Shown: positions 42,601 through 54,600 of the stretch, in pieces
How positions within the stretch are numbered: position 1 is the stretch's first letter
Layout of the letters: the number at the start of each line of letters is the position of its first letter
Assembly (NCBI GenBank): GCA_021186555.1
Contig: JAJKFL010000011.1
Location: 33,483,512 to 33,547,511, forward strand
DNA: 64,000 nucleotides
Source of the DNA: Reticulitermes speratus
Lineage: Eukaryota > Arthropoda > Insecta > Blattodea > Rhinotermitidae
Direction of reading: 5' to 3'
The notes under the pieces: generated by a model
Seen by the model: only the letters and a program-made list of their open reading frames with translations
Told to the model about the DNA's origin: nothing
Database searches by the model: none
Made by a program: the position numbers and the translations under genes

Positions 42601-45600
42601 TCTGGTAACAACTGTGTTCCATTTGTCTTCTTTTTTGGGTCTTCAAATTTATAAAGGTTCACCATATTACTTCACAATTACCTAGTTCCTTTTGAAGATG
42701 TGATGCCATGCGGTCTGGTGCTGACGTTTCAGAAGAATCTGCTGTCTTCATCTTCAAGGTAGATTAGTAAGCTGAATGTGTGTATGTGCGCACACGTGTG
42801 TGTGTGGAAAGGACATCTGTCCTTATGATGGAGACAGCAGGTTCCTCTGATGTGTCAGTACACTTTTACCGACTACATGATGTCACGTCCTAAAAGACGA
42901 GTCTAGATAATATACTATTTTATTTTAATAATGTGTAATTTTATATTGACATGCCCTGTATCAATGTATTTTGATCAACAGGATAAATAAAATTACAATT
43001 ACAATTACAATTCATGGTCACTGTTGTGAGAACTCCATATCTCATTAGCAGTAATTTGGATCTCTTTTTTTTTAATTTGGTTTTTCTGAGAAATGGTTGT
43101 TTTTGATTGTCTGTATTCTGTTCTTTCTACTTCCTACTGACCTCTGCACAGTACTCTTAAATGTTAAAATAAACTGTATGTTTAGTCTGTGCTAATTTAG
43201 AAGAGGTTAAGAAAATGAGAGACTTTGATATGGATTAACATTATGTGTTTGTGTGTGTGTGTGAGCTGTTTGGTGATGCATACAGCTTGGTATGTTGAAC
43301 TCTTTGACTGTGCTGCAGAATACACCGAAGAAGTGTGAAGGTTGTGTTATTTGTTTACAGGTCTTACATCCATGTGATATAGAATTTGTGAAAAGTTTCA
43401 AGTCAGTGGAAGATGGACTAAAAATGACAGCAACAGTGAGCACTATAGATGTGCATCTGTCAGCCAGCGCTGTGCATACTGTCAGCAGTGTGAGTACTCC
43501 AAGTAAAATATGTTCCAGTAGATGACCAGAACCATAGTGTGTACATTTCTCTATGTAATAAGTTGTTTACAAATGACTGCTGAAATCAAGGTGGTTTACT
43601 GTTATGACCACCAGAATCCCTCTCCTGGCACCAGTATGAAACTTAACTGATTTATTTTCGTTGAGATCCCATTTGAGTACGTATTTATAATTGCTGTGAG
43701 CTACAGAACTGCTGTGCACTTCTCGACTTGGTGACTGGTTAACCGCCCATACCTGACCCAACCTGACCTAACCCCACCTGACGTGATTCAACCTGGCATT
43801 TTCAACCTGACCTAACCTGACCCAGCCGAACACAACCTTATCTGAACTGACTTGATATGACCTGTCTGCCATTGCCTAGCCTTATCTGACCCAATGTAAT
43901 CTGACGGAGTTTCACGTGACCCGATCTGACACAACCTGACGTGGCATGACTGACTGGTTGTAGCTCCTGCTGTCTAAGTAAAAATAAATAAATAAACAAA
44001 TAAATAAATAACCTGTCCTTTTGAACCCTGAAATGTTATTCATTTACAGGAATCGCAGTTTTCTGTCCCAAACCCGGTGAATTAAGTCCACAGATTCATT
44101 TTAATATTATGCTTCTACATATGCATAACAGTTCAATGCAGTGTGTTTCCTTCAGGCTTTCTGACAAAAAGTCTGTGTGCTTCTCTTGTCTTTAACATAT
44201 GTGTCACATGCCCTGCTCATCTCATCTTCTTTTATTTGACCACTCCTGCAATATTTGGTGGTGAGTACAAACAATGAAGATCCTCATTATGCAGCTTTTC
44301 TCTGCGCTGTTGTCACTCCTCCCTCTTAGCTCCAGATAGTGACATCAACACCCAGTTTTCAAGCACTGTCAGTTCACATTCTCTGCTTAGGATGTGAGAC
44401 AAAGTCTCGTACCCACACAGAATGGTGGGTAAAATAAGACCTATATTAAGCAGTTAAACATATGTTTTTGAATATATTGAGTTTCATGCATTGTTTATTA
44501 TTTGTATTGTAAAGGTGATTGAAGATATCCGTGGCTCACTCCAGGCTGAAGAGACAGAACCACCAACAAGATCAGGGTGTCACAATACTGACTCTGATGA
44601 TCTCTGGTCACCAAAGAAAATTCAGCCGTACATTTTTTCCTGAAACCTGTGGTAAGTGTTAAATATTTTATGACATAGCAGTCATTTCTGCAGGTCGTGT
44701 CTCAGATGACTGTAATTTCAACTCGGTAGTGTGATCGTTAACTTTCAAACCTTTGGTTCAGCTTTGCTTGTCGCCTGCAGTACTAATGTGGTAGCAACTC
44801 TACTTCGTATTAATCAATGACATCCCGTTGTGATATATGGACAGCAGAAAGGAAGTACAGACAGTCAGTCACAATTTATGTCAGTTTTATTGCTTGCTAC
44901 ACGTTTCGGCTTTTGTGTAAAGCCGAAACGTGTAGCAAGCATTAAAACCAATAAAAATGAAGTAGTAGCTGACGGTCTGTACTTCCTTTCTGCAACTCTA
45001 CTTTGATTTGGTTACCCAGCAAGTAACACAAATTTTTCCCCTGTTATTTTTTCTGCACTATTTACTACAAATTTTTACATTGCTGAGGCTTGAGGCCTTT
45101 AAATGATGTCAAGTTTAAATGTCTGAACAGGTAAAACTATTAGAAAAGGCAGAGTTAGACTTGTGTGGTAGCTCCTTGGCTTAATAATATCATTACTGGT
45201 GATTGAAGGAATGTAATGGTGAATTTTGTTTGTTTCAGAAAGCCTGTTATATGGCCCGCCAGCTTTTCCTGAAGGAAGACCTAGGCAGACATTCACAGTA
45301 GCAGTCCCTAAGATACGTGTGGTTTTTGAGTTTGAAGACGGAAATCACAGGACTCCTGTTCTTCTGTTCAAGTCATCTGCAGAAGCCAGTGTCAATGACT
45401 GGTCCAAACAAATGCACATGAAAGGTATCTCTTGAAGACTAACACTTGTAATTGCGTTAGTTATGAATAGATCAAGCAGGATAAGATAGGCAGGTCATGT
45501 AGCACACATCAGGGAGATGAGAAACGCATACAGAATCTTTGCCTGAAAATCTGAAGGCAAAGGAGCAGTAGGTGTGGAGAGGTGGATAATATTAAAACGA

Positions 45601-48600
45601 ATCTTAAATGAAATATGGTGGGAGGGTGTGGACTGGATTGATCTGGCTGAAAATAAGGACTAGTCACAGTCTCTTATAAATATAGCAATTAAGCATTGGG
45701 TTCCACAAAAAGTGTGGAAGCTTTTGACTGCCTGAGTGTCTTGACTACTAAATTTATACTCCATAGAATCACAAACAGTTATTTAGGTGCGTAGGAAGAT
45801 CGATATACAGGTGGATAGAGAGATGGATAAATCGATAAATAGGTAGATAGATAGCGATTACACAGAACAGGTTAATTTGTTTTTGCGTTGAATTAAGTAC
45901 CATGCAATGAAGACATATGGGGGGAAGGGAGGCAAAACTCCACACATTTTTAACCTTGACAATAGGTGGAGGTGAGTGTTTAGTTTCTGGCCTTGGTCAC
46001 TTATCCCCAGAAAAAGAGCTTTGTTATGTTTTGGATAGGAGGCTGGGTGGGCCTCAGAGGTGGTGTGGACAATGTGGAGAAGTAAAATCTATTGCCTCTG
46101 CAGGGAATAAAACAGTGATTTGTCTTCTGTACAGCTGATTGCTTAGTCACTGTACTGATCGATCTATTCTGGCTCCTTTATACAGAACAGAGGACACACA
46201 CTGTTACGAAGGATGTTTGGGCTACTTTATACACAACAGAGTACGTACTGTATTCTGAAGGAGAAATACGTGTTTGGTCTACTTTATACACAACAGAGTA
46301 TGTACTGTATTCTGAAGGAGAAATATGTGTTTGGTGTACTTTATATACAACATAGTATGTACTTGAAGGAGAAATACGTGTGTGGTCTACTTTATACACA
46401 ACAGAGTATGTACTTGAAGGAGAAATTCGTGTTTGGTCTACTTTATACACAACAGAGTACATACTGTATTCTGAAGGAGAAATACGTGTTTGGTCTACTT
46501 TATACACAACATAGTATGTACTTGAAGGAGAAATACGTGTGTGGTCTACTTTATACACAACAGAGTATGTACTTGAAGGAGAAATTCGTGTTTGTTCTAC
46601 TTTATACACAACAGAGTATGTACTGTATTCTGAAGGAGAAATATGTGTTTGGTGTACTTTATATACAACAGAGTATGTACTGTATTCTGAAGGAGAAATA
46701 TGTGTTTGGTCTACTTTATATACAACAGAGTATGTACTGTATTCTGAAGGAGAAATAAGTGTTTGGTCTACTTTATATACAACAGAGTATGTACTGTATT
46801 CTGAAGGAGAAATATGTGTTTGGTCTACTTTATATACAACAGAGTATGTACTGTATTCTGAAGGAGAAATATGTGTTTGGTGTACTTTATATACAACAGA
46901 GTATGTACTGTATTCTGAAGGAGAAATATGTGTTTGGTGTACTTTATATACAACAGAGTATGTACTGTATTCTGAAGGAGAAATATGTGTTTGGTGTACT
47001 TTATATACAACAGAGTATGTACTGTATTCTGAAGGAGAAATATGTGTTTGGTCTACTTTATATACAGAGTATGTACTGTATTCTGAAGGAGAAATAAGTG
47101 TTTGGTCTACTTTATACATGGCAGAGGACGCAGTGTATTATGAAGGATAAACACATATTTGTGCTTCTTTTCTTATTTTGCAACAAGTGAACCTTATGAT
47201 ATATCTTCATGTCCTTGGGCGTGTTTGTTTTTTTATGTCTACCAGAAATACTTCTTGACTCAGATTACTTCATAATTAAAACTGTTTTATTTTCAGCCGA
47301 GATCCAGATGCAGGCCTCTTACTATAATGACAGAGTTGGAGCATGGGAGCCCCTCATTGAGCCCTGTGTGGAAGAGGAAAATGTCTACAGACCTTGGGAG
47401 ATGTTGGTGAAGGTATTAGGATTATCATGATTAAAACTGATCACTTCTATAATCCACTGTTTGCTATCATTGTCTCTAAGACGTGGTCAGCCACTTTGTC
47501 CAAAAATTTATATGGTGTATCTAATGCTATGGAGGACAGTTTATCTTGAGAAGCTAATATTTCCTCAGCTAGTGAAGAAATTCCCTGCATTGCATGGAAT
47601 TTAAAGGTTCGTTACCATATTCAAAAGAGCCCACCATTTGCCCCTGTTTTGAGGCAGATGAACCAATTCAGTGCCATCTGATCCCTTTTCTTTGAGGTAC
47701 ATTTAAATATTATTTTCTTTTCTGTGAGTAAATCTTCCAAGGAATCTCCTTCCTTCAGGTTTCCCCACCAAAATCCTGTATGAATTTTTATTCTCATGTG
47801 TGCTGCATGCCCTGCCCATCTCATTGGCCTTGAGTAGATCAGCGTAATATTCTTTGGCAAGGAGTACAGATTATGAAGTTTATGGGCACATGGGCATGTT
47901 GAAGTTAAAGAGGTGGAAGTTTTTATTGAAAGTGTGCCAGAAATCTGTTTTTTTTTTTAAATGAAATGTTAAGATTACAGTTTGGTGGTGTATTAATGTG
48001 AATATTTAATAAATGAATGCCTAATGTGGTATGTAAAATGCATTCAGTGTAAAACATAAATTTGACTTTAGGTATTCCAAGCCAAAGCGTTTCCAATTTC
48101 AAGCCGATTGGATCATGATACCGCAACAGAAACGGACAACAGTCATGTAAAGGTAGCACATCGGTCGCTGCGCAGAAAGGCTGAAGAGTCGGAAACGTCT
48201 GCAGATGAAACAGAGCCAGAAAATGGGATGACATTCATAAGGAGACACAACGTTCAACCATCACATGTCTTGAAAAGAACCACACATGGTGAGGGTATGA
48301 GTCAGTGATTAGCGTAATGACTTGGCTGCTGACAGAACAAAACTTTGATGTTTACTAAGATTTGATGTTGTTACGGCAGTGAGGACTAAAGGTGAGGTCC
48401 TCTGGGATGTGATGCCCTGCAGTCTGGTAGATGGGTAGACGGGTACCAGTGTTTTGAAGGGTTTGAATATGGGACAGCTGGTTCCTCCAGAAACTTACCA
48501 GGGACCAACTAGACTGTTTGGCATTGTATGAGGGTTATGCAGAAAGTAAAGATACAAAAGCAATAAAATTTTTTAAAAATATTTATTAACAAAATCGAGT

Positions 48601-51600
48601 GAAAAAACTCTTAACACATACCTTTAGCTATTTTTCAACATAATCACCATCTTTGTCAAGGCATTTGTTTAGCCTGGGTACGAGGTTTTGTATTCCGATG
48701 TCACAGAACTCCGCCGCCTGTGCACGCAACCACGTAGTGACTACGTTTTTCACCTCTTCATCTTCGTGAAACTTCTGGCCGGCCAGATGTTTCTTTCAAT
48801 GCAAAAACAAACGGAAATCGCTGGGAGCGAGGTCTGGGCTGTGAGCGGGATGGTCTGCGGTGATTTCCCTTTCCCTCCCACCCGTGTTGTATGAGTGTTG
48901 CACAGGCGGCGGAGTTCTATGACATTGGAATACAAAACCTCATACCCAGGCTAAACAAATGCCTTGACAAAGGTGGTGATTATGTTGAAAAATAGCTAAA
49001 GGTATGTGTTAAGAGTTTTTTCACTCAATTTTGTTAATAACTATTTTTCAAAATTTTTATTGCGTTTGTATCTTTTCTTTCTGGATAACCCTCGCATTTC
49101 AATAGTTTGACAATCCAGTAATGATGAATAAATATAGTTTTTTTAGAACTGTATGAAGCTGCTAACGACTTTAATAAAAGCAGGCATCTGTCTATCCTGT
49201 AGTGCTGCAGCCAAGACTTGGTCATGGCCAGAAGTGTCAGATGTTTTGAAGTCATGTCAGGCTGACCGATTATGTGTGCCTGTAGCGTATATATGTCTTA
49301 TTGAATATTTTCTATCACTGGTTCATTACTATGCATGTTTTGTTGTTTAGAAGCCCTGTCAAGGAAGATATTAATATTTGAAATCATGAATGTGTATTGT
49401 AATGTTGGTTGTATCTTTTCTGTGATGTATGATTTGTGAATTGACGTCTGATGAATTGTGTGCTTTATGTAATGAATTTGACATGTCTGGTGTCATATGT
49501 GTGACTGAGTGGACTATAAAATAAAAGTAAAATAAGTCACTATAATGATTGAATTTTTTTCAGTTCCTCATTCAGATATTTAAGTCTTTATAGAGCTGTG
49601 GATTTGAAATATGGCTAACAATATTTAACTGAGCAAAGGTCAGCATTTTGTTCCTCACTTGCTGTCCATATTGTCTCTTTGCAGAGAATGTGAGTCTTAT
49701 TGGCTATCCGGATGACTCAGATTCAGAAAATGAGGAAGGAGTGTTAGAGAAACTTGCAGGTGCCATGGGACATCTGGTCACAGGGTAATGTCTCTCTTAT
49801 TCTTCCGTTTATTTTAATTTATGGTTCAAAACACAGTCAGTAGCTTGTACAGATTTTGACACAATTTTGTATGAACCTCATGCCATTAGAGGCCACCCCA
49901 AATTTGTAATTTTTAATTTACTCTGATGTGTGTTGCCAATATAGCAGATGTATGTTGTGGTAACTATCCTAACCAGTAATGTTCGTGGTAAACGTAGGAT
50001 GCATATTAACCACATTGACAGCAGGAATTATAGTAATAATAGTAAACATAATAACAGTGGTAATTAAAGTAACCACAACAGTGAATTTGTCAGCTTTATG
50101 AAGTGTGCATACACTGAATTAAAATGCCGAGTGACCCAGAGTGTACATGGAAACTTTGCGCTCTGTAGTAATGACTATACTTTTCTGATCTTGTTTTGAT
50201 ATGTGCCTTTCTGTTAGGGGTGTAGGAATTTTGTTTCTGAGCCTTTGAGGGAGACCTTGCTCCCATCAATTGTTGTTAGTTTTACAATAATCTTGCTGTG
50301 AAAGTTTGCTGATCTTCTGGCCCCACAGAGCGAGCAGCCAATCCATTCAGTTTTATATCAGGTATATGCAATACATTTATTTTTCCAGAAAGCTGTATTG
50401 TTGGGCCAAGCAGTCCTTGTAGCTGGACTGCTTGACCCAGAAATCTGTGTCATTGGTTGAGCAGTCTTGTAGCGGGGCTGCTTGACCCAGAAAGTTGTGT
50501 CATTGTGTCAAACAGTCCATTTAGCTGGACTGTTTGACCCAGAAAGTTGTGTCATTTTGTCAAACAGTCCTTTTAGCTGGACTGCTTGACCCGAACATAG
50601 CACTTGGTGTTCAAACATGCATAGACTCACCCAAAAGTTGCATTGCATCCAGAAGACTGATCTTGGGAAAATTTTATTTCAGTAGATTCCTTTACATACT
50701 TGCTTCTGCAGTTTTCATGTTCCATGTCACTAGCTGTTTACCACTGAAGGAGATCAGTGTGAGAATACAGTTCATTTTAGTGGCAGTTGAAGAAAGTGAT
50801 CACTTGTCAGACAGCTAAGTGGACTTTCTTGACTTCTAGAGACAGCAGTGTATTGGAAACAAGTGAATTAGCTGGACTGTTTGACCCAGAAAGTTGTGTC
50901 ATTGTGTCAAACAGTCCTTTTAGCTGGACTGCTTGACCTGAACATACAGACACTGTGGTGCTTCCAAACAATGGCAAAGACTCACCCAACAAGACAGCAT
51001 TGCATTCCAGAAGACTTGAATTTTGAGAAAATTTTTATTTCAGTAGATTTTCCTTTACATACTTGTTTTCTTCTGCAGTTTTCATGTTCCATTGTCACAG
51101 CCTGTTATACAACTGAGGAGACTCAGGGGTCAAGAATACAGTTTAGTTTTAAGGTCAGTGTGTAAGAAGTGACACCTTGACAGACAGCTAATGAACTTTC
51201 TCACATCTAGAGACAGCAGTGATGGAGAAGCAAGTGAATCAGAGGACTCCAGTGGAGCTGAGCCATCAGTTGAGACCGAGGAGGCCTCGGAATAACCATG
51301 AGCTGTGGGAGCACTGTTATTGGTAGGGATGAGAGGGCAGTGTTCCTGAAAAAACAGAGTAAGTCACTGAGCCTTGTTATTTGTTTACTTGGAATCTCTG
51401 TTCATTTGCACAGGAATGATGGGAATCTATGTTTAGACATTGTGGCATAATTTAATATTTATTGACACAGTAAAACCCCGATTTAATGTTCCCGCATTTA
51501 GTGAAATACCGGATTTAGTGATGATTTTTTCATGTCCCAACAATAGCTCCATATAAACAATGTAACCTCCATTTAATGAAAACCTCGATTTAGTGACATA

Positions 51601-54600
51601 TATTCTAATCCCCAGCAATTCATTAAATAGGGGTTTTACTGTATATTGATCTGAGTTCCTTTAGGTTTTTTGTGTTATGAATTCCTGTAGAGAGGAAATT
51701 AGACGCAAAGATAATACTTAAATTGATTATGCAGAATAATAAGTAAACCTTATTTAATAATGAAAATTTCATGTTCTTCCTTTAGATTTAATTATAAATG
51801 GCAAACTGCTCCGAAGATGGAGGCAGCAGGTCCCTCAAAAATGTTGGTACCTGTCTACCAAAAAAACATTATGTCACATCCAAGTTGATGTACAGATTTG
51901 ATGTGACAGTGAAAGCAATGCTTACAGTATATGTTGTATATCAATAGATGATTCCATGGACTCAGGGCTGGAGACAGAGGCACCAGATCAACTAGCAATG
52001 TACATCATGATGGATGCAAGGGATCGACTGAACATAACACTGACCCCAGCAGCCTTGCAAGTGTTACACAATCTTGCCACAGCATTTACTCGTGGAATTC
52101 CAGATATTCCTGCTGCTGCATTTCATGGACTAGAAACACCCCTGTCACTAGAGAATGACCTGGGGCCTTGGGCAAAAATCATACTGCTGTCAAGGACTGA
52201 GGTATGTTACAAGTTGGTGGTAATGGTAACAGTTAGGAGGTGCATGGTTACGAGTTGTTGTAATGGTAACATACAGGAGGGGCACTAGAGGGGTGCATGG
52301 TTACAGGTTGGCATAATGGTTAACTAGAGGAGCACATGGGAAATTAATGATTAAAATAATCTTGAAAGATAGTCTTGTGCACCACCCTGTGTAATGGTTT
52401 CTCATGGTGGGGGTTTATATGTGCCTAGTAGTGGAAAATTTGTTTGTCATGAATCTGGAGAAAGAGGGAAAAAATTAGCTTCCTCATTTATAAACAGACA
52501 GTGAATTTTATGCTCAACCACACAAGTCAGGAATTTGCAACAAGAATCTGTGTGGCTGATTAAAACGACATTCTTTTATCTTCACGGTACCTGATTGTGT
52601 AGTGGTGGAAGGCAAAGCCCTTGTGTAAAGTTTGTTGTACATTCTTGTCTGAGATGTTGTGCAAAGCTGCATGACATCATGCAGAACATTGTTGTTTCGG
52701 CTCCAGACCTGCTGTTAGTGTCAATGTTTTCTGGTGTACAAATGATTCTTTTGTTCTTTCTTTCTTTCTTTCTTTCTTTCTTTTCTTTCTTTCCCCAGAG
52801 GCTTTCTTTTAGGCCTGTACTTAACTCCCTCAAAGTTCTTAATCCATGCTTTGATAGCAGAAGTACCAGGACCAGTCAACCAAACCACATGGAATCATAT
52901 CATGGAAGATTGTAATCTTGATGTAGCATCATTGCTGGTATGTTGCATCCTTGTGTTGCTGTTGAGGGAGTCAGTCTGCATACACAGACTTTAACTGTGA
53001 ATTTGTTGTCTAAGAAGTCACATTTGGCTGACATGTGGTAGTCCCCCAGCTTATTGGTTTGATTTGGTGTGGGTCCAACACCATGTAAAACATGTTACAA
53101 AATGTGAGATTTCAGGTTTCTGCCGTGGTATAGTTGAGGCCTTCGCTTTTGTGAGCTGTTATACGATGTAGGTTGGTAGCTCTGCTTCCTCCTTCGTTTC
53201 TTCAATTTTTCACTTTTGCACTTCTACTCTGTCATCCCCCCTTCCTCCTTCATTTCTTCATTTTTCACTTTTATACTTCTACTCTGTCATCCCCCCCTTC
53301 CTCCTTCATTTCTTCATTTTTTCACTTTTACACTTCTACTTTGTCATCCCCCCCTTCCTCCTTCATTTCTTCATTTTTTCACTTTTATACTTCTACTCTG
53401 TCATCCCCCCTTCCTCCTTCATTTCCTCATTTTGTCACTTTTATACTTCTACTCTGTTGTCTCTCCTTTCTCCTGGGTTCTCTCATTTCTTCCCCCCATT
53501 TCATGATGGCAACCTGACACTCTAGCAACCTGAGTGGTTCCCTTACTTTTTCTGAGAACTAATCACTGCTCACCCCATCCCCTGTCTGTATAATCACACA
53601 TCCACCTGTTCTTAACATTATTCTTGGACTGCATGGCCCTCAAAAATGGGATTTATACGTTGTCCGAGAGCATAAGTAACCAACCAACCTATGCCATATA
53701 ACATAATGTAAGAGTGAAGGCTTCATGTTATGAAATGTTATGCAGGACCTCCTGCTTGTGGGCTGTTGAGAAATGGTGGCTTCCATAAAAGGTGGGTGAC
53801 TTGATGGATAGCTGTATGAATAGCAGTTTCAGAGGAGGGACTGTGCTGCATGTAATTTATTTAGGTATTGCTGGCAGACAGAGTGAAGTAGCATGCTAAA
53901 GGGTTGGCATATTTCTCTGTTTCAGATGTTACCTGATGGTAAAGACAGAGTTGTCATGACAGCATGGTACAATAAGTCTGATTCCCTTCCAAGCAGTCCT
54001 GCCTCAACATCCGCTGGCTTAGCTGACCTCAGTCCGACAGATTCCGACATCGACATAGAGAGGTATGAGAGTGTTACTGTCACAGCTAACCATGCAGCAT
54101 CCTGTTTTCCATACAAAGTCTTGGTGTCATGTATCAAACCAACACACCAGTTGTCCATGTTGAGAAGTTTGATGATTTTACTCATTACTTCTTTGTCTGT
54201 TTTTGAAACTTTTCACTCAACACACCACTTTGCTCAGAGTGAGATTTCATATACCCCTTGTCATTGATGACCTCATTATTAACTTGAACTGCATATGTGT
54301 TTGTAATGTTGTATTAGATAACTCACATTAATGCAATTTTTTATCTTAAAACATTATTTATTCCATGCGCAGAAAATACTATACAAGGAATTTGTTAAAA
54401 ATCTTCAGGTCCTTTTAATGTATGTTCAACAATTTATTTATGAAATATCTTGAGTACCTTTGGGGAGGCTTCATGTATCCCTGGTTCATAACTGGTAATT
54501 TGAGTGAATGGTGGAATAATTAGTGCTACATGACTAATTCATTTCCCATCATTTCCAGTTATTAAATGGCAGACATGTACCAATATTTTGCAGGAACCTG

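Noticed and set aside
43740..43960. Interstitial telomere (insect CCTAA repeat)
   Set aside because: The stretch has acctgacctaacctgaccc-like words but no regular pentamer array; it is a degenerate simple repeat.
46178..47119. 313-codon minus-strand ORF and plus-strand ORFs of 181-203 codons
   Set aside because: They are translations of a 57-bp minisatellite (19-residue repeat) inside Vps13 intron 32, open on both strands because the period is a multiple of three.
50534..50818. Extra Vps13 exon in the first copy of the 347-bp duplication
   Set aside because: The acceptor-like copy at 50840 opens into a frame with an early stop and no donor; no VPS13-like residues beyond the duplicated first bases.
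53173..53517. 114-codon ORF of Ser/Phe/Leu-rich repeats
   Set aside because: Direct translation of the pyrimidine-rich minisatellite at 53165-53475; no start context, no conserved domain.
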